NCBI GenBank assembly: GCA_005222975.1
Contig: NJBI01000008.1
Span: forward strand, 23,168-87,167
Direction of reading: 5' to 3'
Length of the DNA stretch: 64,000 nucleotides
Origin: Promethearchaeota archaeon Loki_b31
GTDB taxonomy: Archaea > Asgardarchaeota > Lokiarchaeia > Sigyniarchaeales > SOKP01
Both the position numbers and the translations under genes were made by a program. Of this stretch, positions 53,381 to 62,534 are shown one piece after another (the first letter of the stretch is position 1; each line of letters begins with the position of its first letter). Below the pieces are notes generated by a model. The model was not told the DNA's origin and made no database searches. It worked only from the letters and a program-made list of their open reading frames with translations.

Positions 53381-54753
53381 GTAGCAATAAAATATCCAAC
53401 AAAACAAGGATTGAAATTATCGTGAGCTTTTCGGTACATCATATACTCGTCCCAGTAGCAATAAAATATCCAACAAAACAAGGATTGAAATATTTTTAGA
53501 TATGATTTTGTTTTTTTCATTTATAATGTAGCAATAAAATATCCAACAAAACAAGGATTGAAATTAGATAAAATTCATTTATATTAATATTAAACTTATT
53601 ATGTAGCAATAAAATATCCAACAAAACAAGGATTGAAATTAGCAAGCGATCTCTTTTTCTCCTGGAATAAATAAAGTAGCAATAAAATATCCAACAAAAC
53701 AAGGATTGAAATAAACGATTGATGGCACGTGTGGTTCATCGCTTTTGCGGTAGCAATAAAATATCCAACAAAACAAGGATTGAAATTTACACATATCACA
53801 TCACTCCATATATTTTTTTGTTGTAGCAATAAAATATCCAACAAAACAAGGATTGAAATTAAGTTTTTTATCGTCAGTTATGTTTAATTCTAATATAGTA
53901 GCAATAAAATATCCAACAAAACAAGGATTGAAATAATTTAAACTATTGTGAGTAGTTGTTTCATATAGTGTGTAGCAATAAAATATCCAACAAAACAAGG
54001 ATTGAAATGTTGGGTTAGATCAACAAGAAAATTACAAGGTTTAAAACGTAGCAATAAAATATCCAACAAAACAAGGATTGAAATCCTACATCGTGGTATA
54101 TACCGTCTTTAGGTCTAATCGTAGCAATAAAATATCCAACAAAACAAGGATTGAAATTCTGATCGTTCGATTTGGTTGAACAGCCTCCGCAAACGTAGCA
54201 ATAAAATATCCAACAAAACAAGGATTGAAATTGTTTAACACACTTACCGATCCACTTAATAACTTCCGGGTAGCAATAAAATATCCAACAAAACAAGGAT
54301 TGAAATAGCATAAAACCCAATTCTATCCCTATAATAAAAGTAGTAGCAATAAAATATCCAACAAAACAAGGATTGAAATTCCATGTAATGCATTATCTCC
54401 CTAACATGAGCAATACCAGTAGCAATAAAATATCCAACAAAACAAGGATTGAAATTGTTTTTGTAGGCATTGGTGAACATTTTCTCGTATCTGTAGCAAT
54501 AAAATATCCAACAAAACAAGGATTGAAATATACAGAAACCTAACAATTCCATTCTATAACCCGCAGTAGCAATAAAATATCCAACAAAACAAGGATTGAA
54601 ATCAATTTTCTGTTATTATGTGTTTTGTTAGACTTCTAAGTAGCAATAAAATATCCAACAAAACAAGGATTGAAATTTTTCATGTTCATCTATTGCCTGA
54701 TTAATAACATCTTGTAGTAGCAATAAAATATCCAACAAAACAAGGATTGTTAA
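53381..54753 (+). CRISPR. CRISPR array 2: 19 repeats of 37 bp
   Basis: Repeats start at 53381, 53455, 53528, 53603, 53676, 53750, 53823, 53898, 53972, 54048, 54121, 54195, 54270, 54343, 54419, 54493, 54566, 54640 and 54717; spacers are about 36-39 bp. The repeat begins GTAGCAATAAAATATCC and ends CAAGGATTGAAAT, differing from array 1 only at positions 4 (G for A) and 25 (C for T). All but the last are identical; the last is degenerate at its 3' end (GGATTGTTAA), marking the oldest end. Transcription runs rightward from the leader. Confidence 0.98.
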
Positions 54754-54834
54754 TTGCAAATTGTAAAAGTTAAATTTTACTATTAATAATTAGTTAACAA
54801 GACAAAATTTTTCACTATACTCAAGGTCAATATT

Positions 54835-55125
54835 ATGGTAAATTTGAATGAAAATAGACTTAAGCAACTTCTCGGAAATATTAATCAAAATCCTCAGATG
54901 AAGGATCAATACGAATCCAAGTGGCATAGCGTTGTACATTTTTTGCATAACAATGTCGGATATAAAATCGCAAAAGTAGCAAAAGCAGGTTCACAAGCAA
55001 AACACACGGAAAGTCGCAATAGCGATTTAGATATAATATTCTCTACTTCCCCCAATCAAAATGTGAATAATGTTCTTAATACCATTCAAGATAAAGCAAA
55101 AAAGAATTATGGAAAAGAATTATAA
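54835..55125 (+). CDS. Nucleotidyltransferase-fold fragment
   Basis: A 96-aa ORF with the polymerase-beta-type motif KAGSQAKHTESRNSDLDIIF: a G-S loop followed by D-x-D metal ligands. This occurs in MNT, CD-NTase/OAS-like and tRNA nucleotidyltransferases. The protein stops about 25 residues after the motif, well short of a complete enzyme with its third catalytic acid and helical domain. The frame of the following Mrr-like gene is open across its end, suggesting frameshift decay or fusion. It lies 80 bp after CRISPR array 2. Probably inactive. Confidence 0.55.
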   Translation: MVNLNENRLKQLLGNINQNPQMKDQYESKWHSVVHFLHNNVGYKIAKVAKAGSQAKHTESRNSDLDIIFSTSPNQNVNNVLNTIQDKAKKNYGKEL

Positions 55126-55181
55126 GATTAAATAATAAACCAGAAATTGGTTCGTTCATTAGAGATTGGTTATGTTTAAGA

Positions 55182-55676
55182 TTGCTTCAAATTCAAATTA
55201 AGAAAAAATTATCATTTTATAACACATATAATGTCGATGAACTTGATTTCTTCACATTATCTCCAAGAAATTTTGAAAGACTTCTTTTTTGGATATTTAA
55301 AAAAAAGAAGGGTTGGAAAGAGATACAATGGAGAGGTGCGGGGGGTAGTGAAAAAGGCAAAGATATACTTGCTATAAAAAAGAAAAGTGAAAGGAATTGG
55401 ATAATCCAAGCAAAACGGGAAAAAAGTTTTAGTAGGAGCAACTTTGAACAAGAATTTGAAAAAGTTTTAAGTGAACTTAAAAATTATGATTGTGAGGGAT
55501 ATCAGATTTTTTTAGCTAGAAACGCTACTGAAGATATATTTAAATGTGGAGAGGAATTAGCTAAAGAATATAAGTATCAAATTAAAGTAAAAGATAGAGA
55601 GGAAATTAATTATATTGTAAAACATGAACCTATTTTATTGAAAGAGTTTTTCAATTATCCAATAAAAACTAATTAA
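55182..55676 (+). CDS. Mrr-like PD-(D/E)XK restriction endonuclease
   Basis: The domain LSPRNFERLLFWIFKKKKGW followed by GGSEKGKDILAIKKK and NWIIQAKREKSFSR is the Mrr_cat pattern: a conserved F-E helix, then G-x-D, then Q-x-K as the catalytic core. It should cleave DNA. The start is uncertain: TTG 55182 is used here, but the frame is open back to 55095, overlapping the nucleotidyltransferase fragment, and those residues look protein-like (RLNNKPEIGSFIRDWLCL). It may be the remaining half of a larger defence gene. Confidence 0.7.
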   Translation: MLQIQIKKKLSFYNTYNVDELDFFTLSPRNFERLLFWIFKKKKGWKEIQWRGAGGSEKGKDILAIKKKSERNWIIQAKREKSFSRSNFEQEFEKVLSELKNYDCEGYQIFLARNATEDIFKCGEELAKEYKYQIKVKDREEINYIVKHEPILLKEFFNYPIKTN

Positions 55677-55913
55677 AAAAGCAAGGCAAATACTCAAAGA
55701 CTATGCAAAAAATAGGGCCTTATTGGAACTGAACTGATATTCTTTAAATTAACGAATAAAATTTTATTCCCCAGAAGAAAGTGAGATGGCTGAAATAATT
55801 ATCCTGCTGATCGAAATTCTAATAAAAGAAGATACCAAATAATTTATAGATATAATTCAAGAATGTTACAATACTTTTATGGTTATTATGTGGTCCTATT
55901 TAACCGAATTAAA

Positions 55914-58900
55914 TTATTTATTAACATAAAATTTCTCAAAAACTATTAATGTTTTATTTATTGATTTTATTATTTTTGAAATATTATTAAGAAAAATTGT
56001 TTTATCTAATATTCCTCCATGACTGCCAGGATTGCGTGTTAGGCGTGCTAGCGATGTAAATTCTTGAATTATTCTAAGATCATTCTCAGTAATTATACTT
56101 GGAAGAGCCTTCTTTAAGTCTAAAATAAGTGTATCTGAATTTAGATTTAATAGCTCATTAATTAAAAACGATATATGAGCCATAGACATATGATTTCCCT
56201 TCCATAGCTCTCTTAAACCTAATGGTAGTTTTTTCCGGTCCTTATATGGAATTATTGAATTAATTGGATAAATATCTGTTAATACATCTAAGAAATTCTT
56301 AGAAAATGTAGAATGATAGCAACAATCAAATCCATTTGTTAATTCTATAAAAATAATACCTGTATTTTCAGTTAATGTATCTAAATTATTTACATTTCTA
56401 ATTAGTTGCTCTGCTAATTTAAAATGGTCTAATGCGTCTTTTACATGTACTATGTTTAAATTAATAATGCCCATTATATACATGTCCGTTATTAAACTAT
56501 GTGCGTGCATTAAATCAGCAGTCTTTTTATCTATATCTTTGAAGTGTTTTTCTGCTTTAAGAAAAATTTCTTTTGCTTTTATATTATTCAATTTAAATTG
56601 GTACATTTTTGCTAAATTATTCCAAAACACTGGATCACTGGGATTAATTTCAAGAGCCAATTCAAATTTTTCTATTGCATTATCAAGTTTTATTGTATCA
56701 CTATAAACTGTTCCAATGTTATTTAATAGAGAAGCCTTAAATTCATCATTCTTAGTAATATCCGATGCCTTGTTAAAATATACAATAGCTTCATCAAAAT
56801 AGCCCAAATCTGCTAGAGATAATCCAACATCACAATAAATAATATCAAGTTTTTTTACGAAACTTTTAATATATTGAGGTTCACTAATCATTTTCAAAAT
56901 TAATTTACTGAATACATCTTTTTTAAACCAAATAATTAGATACTGAAATAATGACTTCAGATTAGTATTAACACTTATATAATTAGAATGATCCCTAATT
57001 TGATATATCTTAAATAGATTTTTACTAGCTTTCTTATAATCTCCTTGAAATAAATGTAAAATTGTTAAATATTTATTATAATAACCATCATCAGGCTTGA
57101 AGTCTAATGCTTGATTTAGATAATAAATAGCAGAATCATATTCTTTTAAATATAAAAAGGGAAAGGCAAGTGTTTCATAAATAATTTTCAATCTTTCATT
57201 CTCATATTCTTGATAGGATAATTCTTCAATATCTAATTTTAATCTTATTGCTTGTTTAAAACTTGCCATTGACTGTGCTTCAAGACACCTATTTAATAAT
57301 TTGTTTAACTCCCAGAAATTTTCATTAAATAACAAAATGTCATTTGCATTATTCTGTAAGAAAATTTTTCTATAATCAGCATAAATAAAATATATTTCAA
57401 AACTTGAAGGTATTAAAGGTTCTCTCTCTAATATTTCGACAGACTTAAAATCGTAGATAAAAGGTTTATTTTTTTCATAATGAAAGCCTTCTGAAGTTAA
57501 TAAATTAGGGGGAATTAATGAAAAAACAACTTCAAATGGATTAGTTTCTTTGTTTTTTAATAATTCCTTAAAGTTAACACTCAAGCTATTAATAATTTTT
57601 CTTTCATTATTGAAATCATTAATTAATCGATATAAGATACTACTTAAAATCTCAAATTTTATTTTATTATTGGTATTGTCCTCCCTATTCCGCATTAAAT
57701 AATAGATTTTAATTACAAATTTAACAATTGCATTCTTATTTGATTTTACTCCAATATTTGCTAATAAAAATAGAGTTTCGATCTGAACACGAGATTTTGG
57801 ATCTATTAGGTTTATTAATACTTCCTTAGAGTTCTTAAATGCTTCTTTGCAATCATTAAGAAATGGAAATTTATCGAACAATATTTGTAATGCTTTATCA
57901 TATTTCTTCTGTTCAACTAATGATTTGCAGAGATATTTAGTCAAAATAAGTAATTCATTTGTATTTCCTTTAGCTGAATTAATTGTGCCCTTTTTTTCAA
58001 ATTTCTCTAAGTTGATTTCTAGAATTGGTTGAATATCTGAGAGAAATCCAAATTTATACCAAATTGGTAAATCTCCAATAAATTGATTGTAATCGTAAAA
58101 ATCTGGATTTTTTAAAATATATTTTATAACAGAATCAATACCATAGAATTGATTTAAATAATTTAACTTAATTTCGGTTTTTAAGGAATTGAAATATAGA
58201 ATTCCTGCAATAACAAGAAATGATCTTCTTAATTTTACTTTATTTAATAAATCTGCTTCACTTTTTACAACATCTTGGAAGTGTTCAATATATTCATTAA
58301 TATCCTTTAATAATAGCTGAAAATTTAAATTGTCAATGATATCTTGCATAGATTCGCATATTAAAATGTTATTTCTTTGAGCATCTATATAATCCAAGAA
58401 GAATGGATTAATATTCTCAACAACTTCTCTTATAGCGTTTAATAAATAATGATAGGCGTTTCGGTTTTCGCCATAGGGATTTGTTGTCCAAAATAAGTAA
58501 TATCCCTGATGGTATCCAGTAATAAATTCCATAAGAATTGATTCAGCGGCATAAGCTTCTGGTTTTTTCCCTGCTTCCATACAGTCTTTCCATTTTTGAT
58601 GAAACCAACTCTTTTTAGTTTTAGTAGGTAAGAGAGCCGAGGTAAAAATTTTTAGATAATTATAGTCTCTGATGTTTTGAATTTTAAATTTCATTTCATA
58701 AATCTCTAAATCCTTATCGACTTTTTTAGATTGAGATTGGAAATTTTTAAATAAATCCGATTCTTGGACAAAATTTAAAATTTCTCTCTTTATTCTCCTT
58801 AAAACTGCCTTATTTTGATTTAATTCATCGTATATTTTTAACCGAAATCCGGGATCAAGTCTAATTTTTTTAAGAAAAAGATTTTGGAGAAGTAATTCTC

Positions 58901-59054
58901 TTCCTACTTCTTTATAATTAGTTTTAGGAATTGTTTCTATTTGGCCTATAAGTTCAACACGATGCCTGAATATAAAACGTTCTATTAGAAAAAAGGGATC
59001 GTATTTTTCTTTAAGGGTATTTATTTCTTTTTTACTGCCTTCCTTTGGTTTCAT
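55914..59054 (-). CDS. Large TPR protein with C-terminal HEPN-like RNase motif
   Basis: A 1046-aa helical protein. Residues ~640-890 contain tetratricopeptide repeats (YLKEYDSAIYYLNQALDFKP, YFDEAIVYFNKASDITKN, DNAIEKFELALEINPSDPVF). The N-terminal ~600 residues are helical and unassigned. The C-terminal ~100 residues end with SLARLTRNPGSHGGILDK, in which R-N-P-G-S-H (Arg1007...His1012) is a HEPN-type R-x4-H catalytic motif within a helical setting. TPR-HEPN fusions are typical of defence or toxin proteins: the repeats sense something and the HEPN domain cuts RNA. It lies in the same orientation as, and 25 bp downstream of, the HTH-CARF regulator, so they are probably one transcript. Confidence 0.65.
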   Translation of the reverse strand: MKPKEGSKKEINTLKEKYDPFFLIERFIFRHRVELIGQIETIPKTNYKEVGRELLLQNLFLKKIRLDPGFRLKIYDELNQNKAVLRRIKREILNFVQESDLFKNFQSQSKKVDKDLEIYEMKFKIQNIRDYNYLKIFTSALLPTKTKKSWFHQKWKDCMEAGKKPEAYAAESILMEFITGYHQGYYLFWTTNPYGENRNAYHYLLNAIREVVENINPFFLDYIDAQRNNILICESMQDIIDNLNFQLLLKDINEYIEHFQDVVKSEADLLNKVKLRRSFLVIAGILYFNSLKTEIKLNYLNQFYGIDSVIKYILKNPDFYDYNQFIGDLPIWYKFGFLSDIQPILEINLEKFEKKGTINSAKGNTNELLILTKYLCKSLVEQKKYDKALQILFDKFPFLNDCKEAFKNSKEVLINLIDPKSRVQIETLFLLANIGVKSNKNAIVKFVIKIYYLMRNREDNTNNKIKFEILSSILYRLINDFNNERKIINSLSVNFKELLKNKETNPFEVVFSLIPPNLLTSEGFHYEKNKPFIYDFKSVEILEREPLIPSSFEIYFIYADYRKIFLQNNANDILLFNENFWELNKLLNRCLEAQSMASFKQAIRLKLDIEELSYQEYENERLKIIYETLAFPFLYLKEYDSAIYYLNQALDFKPDDGYYNKYLTILHLFQGDYKKASKNLFKIYQIRDHSNYISVNTNLKSLFQYLIIWFKKDVFSKLILKMISEPQYIKSFVKKLDIIYCDVGLSLADLGYFDEAIVYFNKASDITKNDEFKASLLNNIGTVYSDTIKLDNAIEKFELALEINPSDPVFWNNLAKMYQFKLNNIKAKEIFLKAEKHFKDIDKKTADLMHAHSLITDMYIMGIINLNIVHVKDALDHFKLAEQLIRNVNNLDTLTENTGIIFIELTNGFDCCYHSTFSKNFLDVLTDIYPINSIIPYKDRKKLPLGLRELWKGNHMSMAHISFLINELLNLNSDTLILDLKKALPSIITENDLRIIQEFTSLARLTRNPGSHGGILDKTIFLNNISKIIKSINKTLIVFEKFYVNK

Positions 59055-59079
59055 TTTTATTCAATATTTATATTTTTGT

Positions 59080-59802
59080 TTAAATAAAGGGTTGAACCTC
59101 CCCCTCTATTCTCATTTCGCCCATCCAAAATAACTTATCTTCCTCATTTTTATCTATTCCTAAATAGACACAAGGTAAAAGATATTTATTAGCAAGCTCT
59201 AATAGTTTAAACGAAAATAATTTGCTCAATGGTGTTATGTCTATAATAATATCTGCTTCTTTCATTTCTTTACTTAAAATATCTTCAATTCGTTGAAAAA
59301 ATTCAGATTTAGTATGACGATATTCTCTATAAGGGAGAATAACGAATTCATCAATCTTCATTAAATTTTCATCAATTATATGGTCATCTCTTTTCGCTTT
59401 ACCATCGGGAGTTGTAAAGCATATTTTTCGAGTAATTGGAAATTTATATTTCCTTAAAATGTTTAATACTAAATCTGGAACGCGATATCCTGTCTTTAAA
59501 GAACCAAAACCGGTTATTAATGTGTAATTCTTTACATCTTTCCCTAAGATTTTTCTTACTTGCTGACGAGCTGCGGGATTCAAAGAAATCGAATTAATTT
59601 TTACATTTCCAACTTTATAAAGCGTTTTTTTCCTTATCATGTCTAATTCTTCTAATCGATTCAAATGATAATGTAGATTCGGTGCAGATGTACGCAATTG
59701 TTCTTGTAATTCCTTTTGTTGATACTCTTTTTCAAATAAAATATTTAAAATCTGTCTTTGTCTTTCTGAAAAATTTTCACCAGTTAATTTTAATCTCATC
59801 AA
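59080..59802 (-). CDS. HTH-CARF-like transcriptional regulator
   Basis: The N-terminal winged helix is SERQRQILNILFEKEYQQKE and LRTSAPNLHYHLNRLEELDM (recognition helix), with RKKTLYKVGNVKINSISLNP as the wing. The C-terminal Rossmann-like domain starts YTLITGFGSLKTGYRVPDL and contains KICFTTPDGKAKRDDHI and DIIIDITPLSKLFSFKLLEL. The last follows the I-D-x-T-x-x-x-K-x-x-x-x-x-L pattern of CARF and related ligand-binding domains (compare D-L-T-G-G-T-K). CARF-HTH proteins (Csa3-like) read cyclic oligoadenylate and regulate CRISPR genes; here the HTH comes first, the reverse of Csa3. 240 aa, first gene of a two-gene unit with the TPR-HEPN gene. Confidence 0.65.
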   Translation of the reverse strand: MMRLKLTGENFSERQRQILNILFEKEYQQKELQEQLRTSAPNLHYHLNRLEELDMIRKKTLYKVGNVKINSISLNPAARQQVRKILGKDVKNYTLITGFGSLKTGYRVPDLVLNILRKYKFPITRKICFTTPDGKAKRDDHIIDENLMKIDEFVILPYREYRHTKSEFFQRIEDILSKEMKEADIIIDITPLSKLFSFKLLELANKYLLPCVYLGIDKNEEDKLFWMGEMRIEGEVQPFI

Positions 59803-59910
59803 ATTTATTATAGTTTTTATCCTTATAATTTTATTCTTTAACGGCCATTAAATAATTTATAAAATAGCGATTAAACAATCATTTTTAAAGAAATAATTAA
59901 TCATTAACTT

Positions 59911-60000
59911 ATGGTATTAGAAAGTGTTAATTTTCATTTCTGGCCTTATTGTAATTTTCAATGTAAATGCTGTTTTGCTCAATTAAAGGTGATTGCGTAA
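59911..60000 (+). pseudogene. 5' relic of a radical SAM gene, possibly viperin-like
   Basis: A 29-aa frame starting ATG and reading SVNFHFWPYCNFQCKCCFAQ. It contains the C-x3-C-x2-C-F cluster motif of radical SAM enzymes preceded by V-N-F-H, as at the N-terminus of prokaryotic viperins and related proteins. It ends at a TAA nine residues after the motif and no continuation is visible in another frame. Only the first ~30 codons of the gene remain. Confidence 0.5.
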
Positions 60001-60086
60001 AATTTTCATAAATAAATTTATAATAAAGATTTTGGTATTTCCTGAAATCTTTCGATTCAAAAGATATAAAATTTTTCTCATAGATA

Positions 60087-60249
60087 TCAGATATTAAGGA
60101 AAAGATCGTGTTTTCCCTTGTTTGTAATAAAAGCCTGTCCTACTGGAAGCTTTTTCAATCGCTCTAATTCTTCTCTATTGCTGAAATATTACTTTAAAAG
60201 TAATATTCTTAGTTATTTTAAAGATTTTCTCAGTAGGCAATTCCAAATT
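60087..60249 (-). pseudogene. Frameshifted relic of an ATPase-like gene (HerA-type C-terminus)
   Basis: On the minus strand, two frames join by a one-base shift near 60178: ELPTEKIFKITKNITFKVIF then REELERLKKLPVGQAFITNK. The combination 'L-P-x-x-K-I...K-V-I-F-Q...E-L-x-x-L-x-x-L-P-V-G-Q-A' resembles the C-terminal end of HerA/FtsK-like ATPases, and no upstream ATPase domain is present. The rest of 59803-60394 has no intact gene; it reads as a gene graveyard. Confidence 0.4.
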
Positions 60250-60394
60250 TTTTTTTATTAGTTTTTGTTTAACAAAGTTTAATGGTAGATAAGGCAAAAA
60301 GGAGCGGAAAAGATTCCTTTGTCTTGGCTGGCAGGGGTTTTTGAGAATTACCTTATTTTTCCATCTTTTTAGTTATAGCTATAATTTTGGAAAT

Positions 60395-61177
60395 TCAACC
60401 ATTCGATTTAATATTTAATTTAAGGCGAGATTTTTCAATTTTCTCTTTAATGCATGTTTCAATAAATTTTAACATATCTTTTTCCAATTTCTCATATCCC
60501 TCTGGAGTATCTTTGTAGATAATTGTCCTAATATGTCCTAAATCGAATGGAATTTTATCTTTTTCTTGACAAATATGAATCACACATTTATCTTTTTTTT
60601 CGTGAGCTCTTCCTAATTCATAAAATACATTAGGATTTTTATCAGTTAAATCACCAATGATAATGTCTGCTTTAATAATTGATTCTAAAATGTCATCCAT
60701 AATCGGGATAGATTTAAAAAAATCATCTGCTCTTTTTACAATAAATTCTTTTTCTTCTAAAGGTTTTTTAATATATCTTTCATAAATCTGGGTGAGTTTT
60801 TCATCAAACGGCATAAGCATGAAAATAAATAAATTTTTATTCCCTTCGTTTGCTAAAATTTCTAAGAGTCTTTTTTTTGCCTTTTTTAATAATAGAATTG
60901 CTTTTTTCTTTCCCTTTTCAAATGCATTTTGTTGAGGATCTTTATGTACAGATAAACCAGAACCTGTATATTCAAATTTTATATTACTAAATCTAATTAA
61001 CCAATGAATAGAATCTTCTGGAAAATTTGTAAAAAATATTTCAACTATATCTTTCCAATTATTAAATTTTTCTTCGTCCCAATAATTAATTTCCTTTATG
61101 TCCTCAATCAATTGATTTATACTTTCTATCATAGATATATTATATTTATTATTTATACTTTGTATATTTTCTGTCAA
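60395..61177 (-). CDS. TIR-like / deoxyribosyltransferase-like protein
   Basis: The C-terminal ~150 residues read NLFIFMLMPFDEKLTQIYER, then KADIIIGDLTDKNPNVFYEL and GRAHEKKDKCVIHIC, and PFDLGHIRTIIYKD. This order is that of the TIR/nucleoside-2-deoxyribosyltransferase superfamily branch found in bacterial and archaeal defence proteins; the Glu of N-V-F-Y-E-L-G corresponds to the catalytic glutamate that attacks NAD or nucleosides. The N-terminal ~110 residues are helical and unassigned. 260 aa. A role in NAD-depleting defence is possible but not shown. Confidence 0.65.
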   Translation of the reverse strand: MTENIQSINNKYNISMIESINQLIEDIKEINYWDEEKFNNWKDIVEIFFTNFPEDSIHWLIRFSNIKFEYTGSGLSVHKDPQQNAFEKGKKKAILLLKKAKKRLLEILANEGNKNLFIFMLMPFDEKLTQIYERYIKKPLEEKEFIVKRADDFFKSIPIMDDILESIIKADIIIGDLTDKNPNVFYELGRAHEKKDKCVIHICQEKDKIPFDLGHIRTIIYKDTPEGYEKLEKDMLKFIETCIKEKIEKSRLKLNIKSNG

Positions 61178-61441
61178 TTTTTGAATAGGAGCTAAAATTA
61201 ATAATATTTACCTTTTTTTGCTCCTTCTCTTAAACGCCTTCCTCTTTCCTTTATAAGAAATTTGGTGTATTGATTAATTCCGCGATTTTAGATAAGTTAA
61301 GTAACCCCTTGTCTTATTGAATTTCTAAACATTTTTAAAACCATAGACCTTTTTAATGCGTTGCTTCTTTATTTTTTAGAATTCTAATATCTTTATTATA
61401 ACTATATAGATTAAGATATAAAGATTTGAGGGTAATTCAAT

Positions 61442-62518
61442 TTAATACTTATTTTCTATATTTATCCATTTAAATAAGATTCTCTTAGTATTTTTGTCCA
61501 AATCTACCGATTCACATTTTTCATATCTAGAGATTTTCCAGATTAATTTTTTAAAATATTGCTCTGTGTTTTTTACCATCTTTAAAACATTTATTAAAAA
61601 CTTCCAATATTGACCAATATGGTCTTGTCGATATCCATCTCCAGAATATTCATCATATAAATATTCGGCGAGTCCCCCATCATAATCGCTATGTCCCACT
61701 CTTTCATATATATCATCAATATTTTCCAGAAAATTCCAGCTTTTCGAAGCTCTAATTGTAGATTCATTCAGATCAGCAAACAAGGCGTTTTTAAAGGGAT
61801 CTCCAGACCGAGAAGTCAAATCATAAACATTTTCCCTACGATCTTCTCTCATTAAAAGACCTTCTTTTTGAATCCATTTATCTTCCTTTAATCTTTTAAA
61901 ATACTCGCAATCAGTAACGTCAATCCTTTCCATTTGTTCAAAAAACAAATTACTATACCCTCTATGTCGCCCTCTACCAAGATTCGGCGGATGATGGATA
62001 GATATGAGTTCTTTATCCCAAATCAAATTAACTTTGAACATCCCCAGTGGTGTGTGGTTTATAGACCCCCCTAAAAACCTAGAAATGGCGACGATTGAAA
62101 AGAACTCTGAGTAATATAACGCTTGTTTGGAAGCTACTTGGTTAAACGGGTCGAGGTTATGCTTGTAATTAAAGAACCAAAAAATGGACCTTTCAAAAGC
62201 GCATAACGATTCGATGAAAAATCCCACAATAAACTCAGGGTGATCTTCAAATCGTATTTTTACCACTTTATTATTGTCTTTAAAATACTTGGTAATGGCT
62301 TGATGCACGGTATTCCACCCTTTTCTCTTGGACAAGGAACTAAGATGATTATAAAGCCAATGACTTTCAAAAGTTCCTGCTAATTTTTGTGAAATGTGTA
62401 AGTCTCTACAAAATTCCAAGATCAAGTCTTTTAGGAAATAGCTCTCTAGCTTGTTGCCATATCCGTCAAAATAATCAAAATTTTGATAGTAGTTGATGAT
62501 ATCTTTCGTTTGAACCAT
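61442..62518 (-). CDS. Unknown protein of the defence region
   Basis: A 358-aa cytosolic protein, helix-rich at first (FLKDLILEFCRDLHISQKLA), with aromatic-rich segments (FFIESLCAFERSIFWFFNYK) and an acidic middle (YLYDEYSGDGYRQDHIGQYW). There are no membrane segments and no catalytic motif I can name. ATG 62518. It follows a 63-aa gene on the same strand after 16 bp, so the pair is probably co-transcribed. Confidence 0.55.
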   Translation of the reverse strand: MVQTKDIINYYQNFDYFDGYGNKLESYFLKDLILEFCRDLHISQKLAGTFESHWLYNHLSSLSKRKGWNTVHQAITKYFKDNNKVVKIRFEDHPEFIVGFFIESLCAFERSIFWFFNYKHNLDPFNQVASKQALYYSEFFSIVAISRFLGGSINHTPLGMFKVNLIWDKELISIHHPPNLGRGRHRGYSNLFFEQMERIDVTDCEYFKRLKEDKWIQKEGLLMREDRRENVYDLTSRSGDPFKNALFADLNESTIRASKSWNFLENIDDIYERVGHSDYDGGLAEYLYDEYSGDGYRQDHIGQYWKFLINVLKMVKNTEQYFKKLIWKISRYEKCESVDLDKNTKRILFKWINIENKY

Positions 62519-62534
62519 AAAACATCCTCTAATC

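Noticed and set aside
53517..54552. Several minus-strand ORFs across CRISPR array 2, and plus-strand ORFs across array 1
   Set aside because: They translate the repeat itself again and again; the periodic repeats are a CRISPR array, not coding tandem repeats.
55677..55913. A possible gene in the gap before the TPR-HEPN gene
   Set aside because: Only frames of fewer than 20 codons are present and none has a convincing start site.
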